Position numbers and translations under genes: made by a program | NCBI GenBank assembly: GCA_026692665.1 | Contig: JAPLOF010000048.1 | Location: 62,001 to 126,000, forward strand | Source of the DNA: Planctomycetota bacterium | GTDB taxonomy: Bacteria > Planctomycetota > UBA1135 > GCA-002686595 | Length of the DNA stretch: 64,000 nt | Direction: 5' to 3' | Notes under the pieces: generated by a model | Told to the model about the DNA's origin: nothing | Database searches by the model: none | The model's input: only the letters and a program-made list of their open reading frames with translations | In this document: positions 1-8,155 of the stretch, in pieces | Numbering within the stretch: position 1 is the first letter of the stretch | Layout: every line of letters starts with the position of its first letter

Positions 1-1324
1 GGACGACGTCGCCCGTGTCGAGCACCCGCGGCACGCGAGCGATGGCCTCTTCGGTGTCGGCCAGGTGGATCACGCGATCCGCCGGCAGGCCTTCGCTGAG
101 GGCGCCCGCCGCGGTCGCGCGGGTGAGCTCGCCGACCAGCACGAGCAGGTCGATGCCGCTCCGCGCGGCCTCGACGCCGATCTCGTGGTGCAGCTCCGGC
201 GCGAGCGGACCGAGCTCCAGCATGTCCCCGAGCACCAGCACGCGACGGCGGTGACCGTGGAGCCCCGCCAGCGTGCGGACGCTGGCGCGCGCCGACTCCG
301 GGTTCGCGTTGTAGCTGTCGTCGATGAGCGTGTAGCGGCCGCACTGGATGCGGTCGAGGCGTCCGCGGCCCGCGCGCAGGCGCGAGACGGCCGGCAGGAC
401 CTCCTCGATCTCGAGACCGAGCCCGCGGCACGCGGCCAGGGCGGCCAGGAGGTTCTGGACGTTGTGCAATCCGAGCAGCGGCGAGGTGATCTCGCGACCC
501 TCGAGCCGGAACGTCGTCCCGCCCGGGTGGAACCACACGTCGCGCGCGTCGAGGTCGCCCTCGCCCTCGAGGCTGAACGTCAGCACGCGGCAGCGTGCGC
601 GACGCCGCATGGAGCGCGTCCACGGGTTGTCGGCGTTCAGCACGCAGAAGCCGTCCTCGGGGATCGCCTCGACGAGCGCGCCCTTCTCGATCGCGACCCC
701 GTCGATGGAACCGAGCCCTTCGAGGTGCGCGGCACCGACCGTCGTGACGATGCCCGCATCGGGCTTCGCGATGGACGCGAGGTGCGCGATCTCGCCCGGC
801 CCGTTCGTCCCGATCTCGACGACCAGCGCCTCCGTGGCGTCGTCCGCCAGGAAGAGTGTGAGCGGGACGCCGATGTCGTTGTTGAAGGAGTTCGGCGACC
901 CGATCGTCGTCATGCGCGAGCCGAGCAGTTCGACGAGGATGTTCTTGGTGGTGGTCTTCCCGCACGACCCCGTGACGCCGATGACGCGCGCGGGGATGCG
1001 GGCGCGATGCCAGCGCGCGAGGTCCGCGAGCATGGCGCGCGGATCGGGATGCAGGAGCACCGGGATGTCGCGGCTCACCAGCGCTGCCTCGGCCGGCACG
1101 TGGCCGATCTCGGCGCACAGCACGATGCCGGCCGCGCCCTTCTCGCTCGCTTCGCGAGCGAAGCGGTTCCCGTCGTGGCTCGGGCCTCGCAGGGCGAAGA
1201 ACAACTCGCCCGGCCTGAGGCTGCGCGTGTCGGTGTTGACGCCCGAGCACAGGCGGCGCGGGTCACCGGACGCGAGGATCGCGCGGGTGGCCGTGAGGAC
1301 GTCCGAGATACGGAATGCGTTCAA
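1..1324 (-). CDS. murF: UDP-MurNAc-tripeptide:D-Ala-D-Ala ligase MurF (3' end outside window)
   Basis: Cytoplasmic Mur ligase that adds D-Ala-D-Ala to UDP-MurNAc-tripeptide, the last soluble precursor step of peptidoglycan synthesis. I read it by reverse translation from a TTG codon whose last two bases overlap the TGA of murE (sequence TTGA), so the two are translationally coupled. The ATP-binding loop GVTGSCGKTTTK lies near residues 116-127. It is followed by the MurF-typical IGSPNSFNNDIGVPLTL stretch, and the Mur C-terminal domain motif DDSYNANPES is visible further on. About 441 residues are present and no stop is reached, so the last few tens of residues lie beyond base 1. It is the sixth gene of the mraZ-led operon. 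The TTG start is inferred from the overlap; the family call is firm. Confidence 0.95.
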   Translation of the reverse strand, partial: MNAFRISDVLTATRAILASGDPRRLCSGVNTDTRSLRPGELFFALRGPSHDGNRFAREASEKGAAGIVLCAEIGHVPAEAALVSRDIPVLLHPDPRAMLADLARWHRARIPARVIGVTGSCGKTTTKNILVELLGSRMTTIGSPNSFNNDIGVPLTLFLADDATEALVVEIGTNGPGEIAHLASIAKPDAGIVTTVGAAHLEGLGSIDGVAIEKGALVEAIPEDGFCVLNADNPWTRSMRRRARCRVLTFSLEGEGDLDARDVWFHPGGTTFRLEGREITSPLLGLHNVQNLLAALAACRGLGLEIEEVLPAVSRLRAGRGRLDRIQCGRYTLIDDSYNANPESARASVRTLAGLHGHRRRVLVLGDMLELGPLAPELHHEIGVEAARSGIDLLVLVGELTRATAAGALSEGLPADRVIHLADTEEAIARVPRVLDTGDVV

Positions 1325-2838
1325 CCGAGCACCTCCCGCGCCACGGCGCGGTCGTCGAAGGAATGGACTTCGTTCCCGATGGTCTGCGTCGTCTCGTGAC
1401 CCTTGCCGGCGATCAGCACCACGTCGCCGGAGCGGGCTTCGCCGCACGCGATCTCGATCGCGCGTCGCCGGTCGGACTCCACGATGCGCCGCGCGCGCGC
1501 GGGCTCCATGCCGGCCACGATGTCGGTGAGGATCCGCGCGGGATCCTCGCTGCGCGGGTTGTCGCTGGTGACGATCGCGAGATCCGCGAAGTCGTTCACG
1601 ACGCGGCCCATCGGTGCGCGCTTGCCCTTGTCGCGGTCGCCGCCCGCGCCGAACACGACGATGAGGCGTCCGTTCGTCGCGCTCGCCGTGGCAGGAGCCG
1701 GTTCGTCGGCGTCCGGAGCGGCGAGGGACTGCCGCAGGGTGCGGCAGACGTTCTCGAGGGCGTCCTCGCTGTGCGCGTAGTCGACGAGCACCGTGAAGCC
1801 ACGGCCATTCGTCGGCACCAATTCGAGCCGGCCGGGCGCGCTGGGCGCGTTGGCGAGTCCCTCCAGGATGCTGGAGGGACTCGCCCCCGACACGAGCGCA
1901 CACGCGGCGGCGGCCAATGCGTTCTCCACGTTGAATCGCCCAGCCAACGGGAGCCACAGCCTGGTCCGCGAGATCCCCATCCCATGCAGGATCAGGTGCG
2001 TACCACGCAAGCTGGAGCGAAGTTGGGAGGCGCAGAGATCGCCACGCAGGCGTGCGCTGTAAGTCACGACCTCGGCGTTCCGACCGCGTGCTGCGGCGGA
2101 CATGCGCTCCGAGGCCGGTTCGTCGGCGTTCACCACCGCCGTGGATCCCGCGCGCAACGACTCGAACAGTCGTTGCTTGGCGCGGGCGTAGGACTCGAGG
2201 TCCCCGTGGTAGTCGAGGTGATCGCGGGTCAGGTTCGTGAAGATCGCCACGTCGAAGTCGAGCCCCGCCGTGCGCTCCTGGTCGAGCGCGTGCGAGCTGA
2301 CCTCCATCGCGATCGCGTCGCCGCCCAGGTCGCGGTGGCGCGCGATCAGGCGCTGCAATTCCGGCGCGTCGGGCGTCGTGTGCGTGGCCGTCACGAGATT
2401 CCCGTCGGCGAGGCGATTGCCCGCGGTGCCGAGCACGGCGGGCCGGCGGCCGGCGGCCTTCAGGAGGTGGCCGATGAGGTGCGCCGTCGTGGTCTTGCCG
2501 TTCGTGCCCGTGACGCCCGCCACGAACATCCCGCGGGCCGGGTTCCCGAGCACGCGCGCGGCCGCTTCGCCGGCGGCGCGGCGGGCTTGCGGGTGGATCC
2601 ACAGCGCGGTGCCGGCGGGCACTTCGAGCTCGCGGTCCGAGAGCACCGCGACCGCGCCGCGGCGCACGGCGTCCGCGGCGAAACGCGCGCCATCCTCGCG
2701 CGAACCGGAGACCGCGCAGAAGAGGTCGCCGGCGACGACCCCACGGCTGTCGATGCGCACGCCCCCGACGCGCGTGTCCGCGCTGCCAGGACGTCGCAGG
2801 ACGCCGCCCAGTCCGGCCACGAGATCAGCGAGGAGCAT
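1321..2838 (-). CDS. murE: UDP-MurNAc-L-Ala-D-Glu:meso-diaminopimelate ligase MurE
   Basis: Cytoplasmic ligase adding the third stem-peptide residue. The 505-residue length is normal for MurE. The N-terminal domain carries the IDSRGVVAGDLF signature, the ATP loop GVTGTNGKTTTAH is at about residues 108-119, and the substrate loop HTTPDAPELQ follows. The DNPR motif at residues 426-429 is the known hallmark of meso-DAP specificity, as opposed to lysine, which predicts a DAP-type peptidoglycan. The GKGHE motif near the C terminus is also present. The ATG start lies inside the last 14 bases of ftsI, and the stop overlaps the murF start. No feature suggests degeneration. Confidence 0.97.
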   Translation of the reverse strand: MLLADLVAGLGGVLRRPGSADTRVGGVRIDSRGVVAGDLFCAVSGSREDGARFAADAVRRGAVAVLSDRELEVPAGTALWIHPQARRAAGEAAARVLGNPARGMFVAGVTGTNGKTTTAHLIGHLLKAAGRRPAVLGTAGNRLADGNLVTATHTTPDAPELQRLIARHRDLGGDAIAMEVSSHALDQERTAGLDFDVAIFTNLTRDHLDYHGDLESYARAKQRLFESLRAGSTAVVNADEPASERMSAAARGRNAEVVTYSARLRGDLCASQLRSSLRGTHLILHGMGISRTRLWLPLAGRFNVENALAAAACALVSGASPSSILEGLANAPSAPGRLELVPTNGRGFTVLVDYAHSEDALENVCRTLRQSLAAPDADEPAPATASATNGRLIVVFGAGGDRDKGKRAPMGRVVNDFADLAIVTSDNPRSEDPARILTDIVAGMEPARARRIVESDRRRAIEIACGEARSGDVVLIAGKGHETTQTIGNEVHSFDDRAVAREVLG

Positions 2839-5284
2839 GTGCCTCCTCCGCCCAGGGTTGATCCCCGGCGCCCGCGTCCATGGCCGCTTCGATCGCGTGG
2901 AATCCGTCCGCGCCGATCTCGAGGGGCGCCTCGCCGAGGTGCGTCAGACCGAGCGCTTCCTTCAGGATGCCGATGCCCGCTGGGCCCGCGACCTGCGAAC
3001 CGAAGTGCCGGTTGCTGCGCGGCTCGTCGACGACGACGAGCACCATGACCTCGCGCCCGCCTTCGCGCAGCTTGCCGACCGCGCAGATCGAGCTCGTGTA
3101 GCAGCGCGCGTGCGGCGGCTTGCCGTGCTTCGCGAGTTCCTGACGGCAGGCCTTCGCGCCGCGGCAGCCGTGCTCGAGGTTGTGCTGGAGTTCGAGGTGG
3201 AGGCACAGCTCGCCGCCGACCTTCTGGGCCGTGCCGGTCTTCGTGCCGACGTCGACGAGCTCGTGCAGGTCCTTGCACACGTCGCGGCCCGTGCCGATGG
3301 TCGCGCCCAGGCGCATCATGTCGCGCACCTCGGCGCAGGCCGTGCTGCCCAGCGGATCATGGGCCTGCAGCGGGTGGTCCTCGCGGAGCGGCAGGTCCTG
3401 GCGCGTCCCGTTCCACTCGACGGCCTTCACCGTGCGCAGCGGACGGAAATGGCCGCCGCGCATCACGGTCGCGAGGGCCTGCGCGTGCTGCCAAAGCGTG
3501 ACCGTGATCTCGTGGCCGAACGACACGGAGGCCTGCGTGAACTTCTTCTTCCAGGGCGGCGACGAGAACAGCCCGCGGCGCTCGTTGCCGAGACCCGAAT
3601 CCGGATAGAGACCGTAGCCGAGCCCGGCCAGGTGCCCGTGGAAGGCCACGTCGTTCATGCGCGTGCCGATCTGCACGAGCACGGCGTTGATCGAGTAGGC
3701 CAGTCCCTGGGCCGCGGTGACCACTCCCTTGTCGTCCCCGCCCTCGGCCTCGCCGATCGGACGTCCTTCGATGCGGAACTTGCCGTTCTGCGAATCGAAC
3801 GTCGTCTCGGGAGTGATCACGCCCTCCTCGAGCGCGCACGCCATGACCGGGACCTTGAAGGTCGAGCCGGGCGTGAAGGTGTGCATGGTCGGCGCGAAGC
3901 CGCCGATGCCGTACACGTCGATCGCGTCGACGGCCAGCACGTCGCCCGTCGCGACGTCGACCACGATCGCCTCCGCCAGCGCGGGCCTGTGCCGCGCCAC
4001 GGTCTCCTCGAGCAGCTGCCGCACGCGGCGCTGCAGGCCGATTTCGATCGTCGTGATCACGCGCGGCGTCGGGTCGCCGGGCACGAGCTCCTGGAAGTAG
4101 CGGTGCAGCGGCCGGCGCGGGGCCTGGTTCAGGAGGAACGTGTATTCCTCGCCGCGGCGGCCGATCCAGTCGAACTCGGGCTTCGAGAGCAGGTTCCAGG
4201 AGAGGAGTTCGAGCCCGCTCGTGGGGCTCGGCTGGTAGATGAGCGATTCCGACAGTTCGGCGATCGAAGCGCGATCCGCTTCCGACCAGGTCGCGCTGTC
4301 GGATTGGAGCCCGAGCCGGTGGATCGCCGCGGCGCGCGCGTCGTCCGGCTCGAACGTGCTCCAGCGCCCCAGCACCGCGAGGGGCGTGGAGGCGCCGCGT
4401 TCCTGTCCCTGCACCGGATAGACGCGGCGCGCGTTGCGGCGCAGCTCCATCTGGAGCGGCTGCACGCGCTCGTCCTTCAGCACGGCGGCGAGCGCCGGAG
4501 CGCGAGCAGGCGGGACGTCCTTGCGCACGACGCGGAACTGGGTCGGGATCAGCGCGCGCCAGACGCGCTCGCGCGCCCGGTTCCGCTCCTCGTCCGTGTC
4601 CTCCTGGCCCGCCGGCTGCTCGCCGTGGACCGCCGCGAGCAGCCCGTCGCCGAGCCTCCGCGACCAGTCGCGCGGCTTGTCGAAGCCGTGGCGCGCGCGC
4701 TCGGATTCGGAGAGCACGGTCTCGGGACGCCACGCGACGCGGAACTGTCCCGCGGCCGGGCCGGGAACGAGCGCGAAACCCTGCATGCTCTGCGCGGGCT
4801 TCTCGGGATCGAACGTGGCCCCCGCGATCCAGGCCTGGACCCGCGCGGCTTCCCGCCCATCGAGGACGAGAGGCTCGCGGTCACACGTGATCCAGCCGTC
4901 CTTGGCGTCGTCGGGCAGCATGCGCGCGAGCAGCTCGGAAGCCTGCTCCGGCTCGCCCAGCGCGGCCGAGAGCGCGCGCGCCATCGGGCCCGGCGTGTGC
5001 GCCTGCCACATCGCGTTCGGCGACATGACGAGTTCGATGTACTCGGCGGAACCGGCCATCGGCACGCCGTCCGACGAGCACAGGTCGAAGGCCGCGGGCA
5101 GGACGGGGAGCCGGCGCAGGTTGGCCGGCTGCTCGCCTTCCGCCGCCAGGGAGATCACGCCCGTGCGCGCGGCGACGAGCGCCAGGATGCCGCCGATCGA
5201 GAGGAACACGAGCCCGGGGCGGAGACCGACGCGCGGAGCGGCGGTCGACGACGGATCGGCGGGAAGGTCCTTGGACTGGATCAC
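2825..5284 (-). CDS. ftsI: Penicillin-binding protein, FtsI-type septal transpeptidase
   Basis: Class B PBP that cross-links septal peptidoglycan in the periplasm. One N-terminal membrane segment is at about residues 25-45. The transpeptidase triads are all visible: SxxK at S474-K477 (GSTFKV), SxN at S531-N533 (SIN) and KTG at K682. At 819 residues it is longer than most FtsI proteins, with an expanded region between the membrane anchor and the catalytic domain. Directly after KTGTAQKVGG sits a Cys/His-rich insert (Cys 694, 707, 713, 728, 734 and several His) that I do not know from ordinary FtsI proteins. No PASTA domain is seen. The GTG start overlaps the stop of the upstream FtsL-like gene (GTGA), and the position between ftsL and murE is the classical one for ftsI. 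Confidence 0.93.
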   Translation of the reverse strand: MIQSKDLPADPSSTAAPRVGLRPGLVFLSIGGILALVAARTGVISLAAEGEQPANLRRLPVLPAAFDLCSSDGVPMAGSAEYIELVMSPNAMWQAHTPGPMARALSAALGEPEQASELLARMLPDDAKDGWITCDREPLVLDGREAARVQAWIAGATFDPEKPAQSMQGFALVPGPAAGQFRVAWRPETVLSESERARHGFDKPRDWSRRLGDGLLAAVHGEQPAGQEDTDEERNRARERVWRALIPTQFRVVRKDVPPARAPALAAVLKDERVQPLQMELRRNARRVYPVQGQERGASTPLAVLGRWSTFEPDDARAAAIHRLGLQSDSATWSEADRASIAELSESLIYQPSPTSGLELLSWNLLSKPEFDWIGRRGEEYTFLLNQAPRRPLHRYFQELVPGDPTPRVITTIEIGLQRRVRQLLEETVARHRPALAEAIVVDVATGDVLAVDAIDVYGIGGFAPTMHTFTPGSTFKVPVMACALEEGVITPETTFDSQNGKFRIEGRPIGEAEGGDDKGVVTAAQGLAYSINAVLVQIGTRMNDVAFHGHLAGLGYGLYPDSGLGNERRGLFSSPPWKKKFTQASVSFGHEITVTLWQHAQALATVMRGGHFRPLRTVKAVEWNGTRQDLPLREDHPLQAHDPLGSTACAEVRDMMRLGATIGTGRDVCKDLHELVDVGTKTGTAQKVGGELCLHLELQHNLEHGCRGAKACRQELAKHGKPPHARCYTSSICAVGKLREGGREVMVLVVVDEPRSNRHFGSQVAGPAGIGILKEALGLTHLGEAPLEIGADGFHAIEAAMDAGAGDQPWAEEAHAPR

Positions 5285-5535
5285 TGGGCACCTCGCGCGC
5301 GTTGGCCGGCCTTCTTGGCGTCGGCTTCGAGGTCGACGCGCGGCAGCGGACCGTGGTCGGCTTCGAGGATCGTCGCGCGCTGCGCGCCGTGGACCGCCTC
5401 CAGGAGCAGGCAGTCCTCGCGCAGCGCGTCGAGGCGCGCGCCTTCGCCGCGATTGTGCGACTGGACGATCGCGGTCAGGATCCCGAGCGCGAGCGACGCG
5501 CCGAGCAGACCGGTGACGAGGACTCCGCGGGTCAT
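5281..5535 (-). CDS. FtsL-like small division protein
   Basis: An 84-residue protein with one hydrophobic segment at about residues 4-23 (VLVTGLLGASLALGILTAIV), followed by a short charged, probably helical stretch containing RLDALREDCLLLEAVHG. Size, topology and position between rsmH and ftsI are those of FtsL, the bitopic protein that with FtsB/FtsQ recruits and activates FtsW-FtsI. Sequence conservation in FtsL is too poor for an assignment by motif, so the call rests on synteny and topology. The ATG start overlaps the rsmH stop (ATGA) and the stop overlaps the ftsI GTG. Confidence 0.72.
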   Translation of the reverse strand: MTRGVLVTGLLGASLALGILTAIVQSHNRGEGARLDALREDCLLLEAVHGAQRATILEADHGPLPRVDLEADAKKAGQRARGAQ

Positions 5536-6536
5536 GGGCGGCCCTCCCGGGAAAGCGGAGTCTCGATGGGCGCGTCGCCCTGATCTCCGGCGCGCGTGCG
5601 CACCGCGGCGCGCAGCTTCGCGGAACGGGAACGCGGGTTCGCGCGACGCTCGGCCTGGTCGGCCTCGATGGGCTTCTTCGTGAGGAGCTCGAAGCGGCCC
5701 GCGCGCGCCAGCGCGGCGAGGTGGCGCTTCACGACGGCGTCCTCGCCGGAGTGGAACGTGATCACGAGCAGGCGTCCGCCGTCGGCGAGCTCGCGCTCCG
5801 CCGTCGCGAGCGCGGCCGCGAGCTCCTCGCCTTCCTGGTTCACGGCGCGGCGCAGAGCCTGGAAGACGAGCGTCGCGGGGTGGATCTTGCCCGTGTGCCC
5901 GCCGAAGGCGCGCGCGATGCAGTCCGCCAGCGCACCGGTGCGCAGGAACGGCGCGCGCCGACGCGACTCGACGATCGCACGCGCCGCCGCGCGCGAACGG
6001 GTCTCGCCGCCTTCGTAGTAGAAGAGGTCGGCGAGGTCGCGTTCGTCCCACGAATTCACGATCTCCGCGGCCGTCCTGTCGAGGCCCGGGTCCATCCGCA
6101 TGTCCAGCGGCCCGTCGGACTGGAAGCTGAAGCCGCGCTCGGCTTCGTCCAGTTGCATCGAGGACACGCCCAGGTCGAAGAGGAACGCGGCGGGACGTTC
6201 ACCCAGGTCCTCGCGCACGATGCGCGCGAGTTCGCTGTGACGCGCCCGCACGAGCCGCGCGCGATCGCCGAAGCGCGCGAGCCGACGACGCGCGTGCTCG
6301 AGAGCGGCCGGATCGCGGTCCGTCCCGAGCAGGCGCGCCGTGGGGAGAGCATCGAGCACGCGTTCCGCGTGCCCGCCGAGTCCGACCGTCCCGTCGACGA
6401 TCCAACTCGAAAGGAGACCGGGCGTCAGGCTGCGGAGGAGCTCGACCACGGAATCGACGAGCACAGGCACGTGCAACGGAGACTCCCCCCCGGGCGCTCC
6501 GTGCACAGCGTTCTCCTCCGTCTCCGTGTCGAACAC
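5532..6536 (-). CDS. rsmH: 16S rRNA (cytosine1402-N4)-methyltransferase RsmH
   Basis: SAM-dependent methyltransferase modifying C1402 in the ribosomal P site. It has 334 residues, the usual size. The SAM-binding signature is DGTVGLGGHAERVL at about residues 48-61. Further family motifs are ATRLLGTDRDP-like (LLGTDRDPAALEHA), FLFDLGVSSMQLDEAERGFSF, DGPLDMRMD and VITFHSGEDAVVKR. A short acidic N-terminal tail precedes the conserved HVPVL motif, so a later start is possible. It is the second gene of the dcw operon, 31 nt after mraZ, and overlaps the next gene by four bases. Confidence 0.97.
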   Translation of the reverse strand: MFDTETEENAVHGAPGGESPLHVPVLVDSVVELLRSLTPGLLSSWIVDGTVGLGGHAERVLDALPTARLLGTDRDPAALEHARRRLARFGDRARLVRARHSELARIVREDLGERPAAFLFDLGVSSMQLDEAERGFSFQSDGPLDMRMDPGLDRTAAEIVNSWDERDLADLFYYEGGETRSRAAARAIVESRRRAPFLRTGALADCIARAFGGHTGKIHPATLVFQALRRAVNQEGEELAAALATAERELADGGRLLVITFHSGEDAVVKRHLAALARAGRFELLTKKPIEADQAERRANPRSRSAKLRAAVRTRAGDQGDAPIETPLSREGRP

Positions 6537-6567
6537 TTCCCCCCTCCCTCCGCAAGCCCGACGCCGG

Positions 6568-7023
6568 TCAGGTTGCTCCCCCTTGGCCTCCCAGGATCCG
6601 ATCGATGCGATCCAGGAGACCTTCGTTGCGCGCTTGGTATTGATCCCAGGCCTGCTTGCCCCAGATCTCGGCGTGATCGTGATTTCCGATCACGGCGAGC
6701 TCACGCTCGTCACCGAGCTGAGGCCGCAGTTTTTCCGGCACGAGCACGCGGCCCGAGCCATCGAGTTCGAGTTCGAAGGTGCTGGCGAGGAACACGCGCC
6801 GGACAGCGCGAGGCTCCTCCCCATCGAAGGCCGCGAGCCGCAGCGAGGACATCGCGCGTTCGAAGCCTTCCTTCGAGAACAGGTAGATGCAGCGGTCCTG
6901 GCCGCGGGTGAGGACGCAGATCTGCTGACCTTCGTCGCCGCGACCGAGGTGGTCCGAGATTCGCTTGGGGACGACCAAACGAAACTTGGTGTCGAGAGTG
7001 TGGACGGACTCACCGTGAAACAC
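6568..7023 (-). CDS. mraZ: Transcriptional regulator MraZ
   Basis: AbrB-fold DNA-binding protein that, in bacteria where it has been studied, binds the promoter of its own dcw operon. The first residues from the chosen GTG read FHGESVHTLDTKFRLVVPKR, which matches the MraZ start pattern (usually MFxGEYxHTLDxKGRL). A second AbrB-like half contains the stretch ELELDGSGRVLVPEKLR. An in-frame ATG at 7098 would add 25 residues of no similarity and would overlap the candidate operator, so I prefer GTG 7023, giving 151 residues. First gene of the cluster. Confidence 0.93.
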   Translation of the reverse strand: MFHGESVHTLDTKFRLVVPKRISDHLGRGDEGQQICVLTRGQDRCIYLFSKEGFERAMSSLRLAAFDGEEPRAVRRVFLASTFELELDGSGRVLVPEKLRPQLGDERELAVIGNHDHAEIWGKQAWDQYQARNEGLLDRIDRILGGQGGAT

Positions 7024-7065
7024 GGCTGCGCCCCCCACGCACCCCCGCCCGCGGGCGGAGGCTCT

Positions 7066-7090
7066 CCCACTTGTTGCCACCAACCACCAC
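7066..7090 (-). promoter_or_regulatory. Candidate MraZ operator: three GTGG repeats at 10-bp spacing
   Basis: On the minus strand the sequence GTGGTGGTTG-GTGGCAACAA-GTGGGAG puts GTGG at exactly 10-bp intervals (start positions 7090, 7080, 7070), about 45 bp upstream of the mraZ start. Known MraZ sites in other bacteria are direct TGGGN repeats separated by 5 nt, that is a 10-bp period. Only the repeat nearest the gene has the full TGGG; the others are TGGT and TGGC. Spacing and position argue for autoregulation, but the match is degenerate. Confidence 0.5.
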
Positions 7091-7319
7091 GAGTGCATCC
7101 TCTACTGCCACTTCGTGGCTGTCTACGGGTTCGTGGGGATCCCGCGCGCCCGGGGTTGCGGTCGGTGGCCCCGACCCGCGGACCCCAGGCCGGGTGGCGG
7201 ACCCGGGCCGCTAGCACTCGTGTTGTCAGTCCAGGACAGCCCCTAGGGATTGTGGTCGTTCCATCAAGGCCGGCCTGGGGCGCGGTGAGAGCCAGCCACT
7301 TTCCCATTCTTGGGACGAT

Positions 7320-7994
7320 TCAGGAATTTCCGGGACGGAGGGTTGTTCCCGTCCCGTGGTGTTCGCCATCGCCCAGGGCCAGCGCGACGGGCGCGTCGAA
7401 TCCGCCCCGCAGACCGGTGTCCGAGCCCCCCGCGTCCTCGCGCTCGCCGTCGTCGCGCCCCCCCCCGCCGCGCGGCGCGTCGGACGCGGTTTCGCCCTCG
7501 CGCTGGGTCGGTTCGGCCCCTTCGAGCAGGAGCACGAGGTCCGCGCGCAGGGCCTGCATGCGCTCCGGGCTGAAGTCGAACACGTAGACGCGGAACGACT
7601 CCTTGCGGCGCGGGCGGTGCACCAGCATGGCCTCGCCCTCCGCTTCCCGCAGGATCCGGTCGACCTTGATGCGGCGCTTGCGCAGGAGCAGCAGCGCCAG
7701 CAGGTAGCGCATCTCGCGCACGCGCGGCTCCAGGCGCCCTTCGAGGCGCACGAACAGCGCCTCCAGCGTGCCCAGGTCGAGTTGGAGCCCGCGCTTGCCC
7801 TCGCGGTGCCGCGTGAACCAGTGGAACAGCTCCTCCCGGCCCTTCCGGCCGAGCCAGCAACCCACGCAGACGTCCTCGCGCGTCAGGGCCTCGCCCACGA
7901 TCGCCAGGGAGGAAGCGTGCCGCTCCCCCTCCTCGAACCGCTTCGCGCACGCCTGGCACTCGGCCTGGCGGCGACGGAATGTCCAGTCGGTCAT
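7320..7994 (-). CDS. Conserved-looking hypothetical protein with two CxxC motifs
   Basis: A 224-residue protein of unknown function. The N-terminal part has CQAC at residues 13-16 and CVGC near residues 43-46, a spacing suited to a zinc-ribbon-like site. The middle (about residues 75-165) is helical and basic with repeated R/K clusters, and contains the segment RVYVFDFSPERMQALRADL. The last 45 residues are Gly/Asp/Glu/Arg-rich low complexity and probably disordered. It precedes mraZ on the same strand with 296 nt between it and the mraZ start, so it may share the region but probably not the operator. I do not recognise a named family. Confidence 0.7.
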   Translation of the reverse strand: MTDWTFRRRQAECQACAKRFEEGERHASSLAIVGEALTREDVCVGCWLGRKGREELFHWFTRHREGKRGLQLDLGTLEALFVRLEGRLEPRVREMRYLLALLLLRKRRIKVDRILREAEGEAMLVHRPRRKESFRVYVFDFSPERMQALRADLVLLLEGAEPTQREGETASDAPRGGGGRDDGEREDAGGSDTGLRGGFDAPVALALGDGEHHGTGTTLRPGNS

Positions 7995-8032
7995 GGCCGG
8001 AGGGATCGTGTGGGTGCGCGCGGCATCCGGGC

Positions 8033-8061
8033 GGTATGCAGCTTCCTGGAACCCAAGTCAA
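8033..8061 (-). promoter_or_regulatory. Possible sigma70-type promoter for the CxxC protein gene
   Basis: On the minus strand TTGACT (8061-8056) is followed after 17 nt by CATACC (8038-8033), and the gene start is 39 nt further at 7994. The -35 box matches five of six consensus bases, the -10 only three of six. It is the only such arrangement I noticed in this 160-nt gap. Confidence 0.35.
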
Positions 8062-8155
8062 CGACCCGGGAGCCGGCTCGGAACCCGGGCGCGAAGCGGC
8101 TTCGGGCCGGCGCTCGAGCCCAGCGCACGGGCTGCGCGTCGTGCCCCCGCGACGG

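Noticed and set aside
65-1399. Open frame of 444 codons on the plus strand opposite murF
   Set aside because: Shadow of murF, whose minus-strand translation carries complete Mur ligase motifs.
2237-5683. Plus-strand frame of 1148 codons opposite murE, ftsI and rsmH
   Set aside because: Shadow frame; the genes on the minus strand are unambiguous and translationally coupled.
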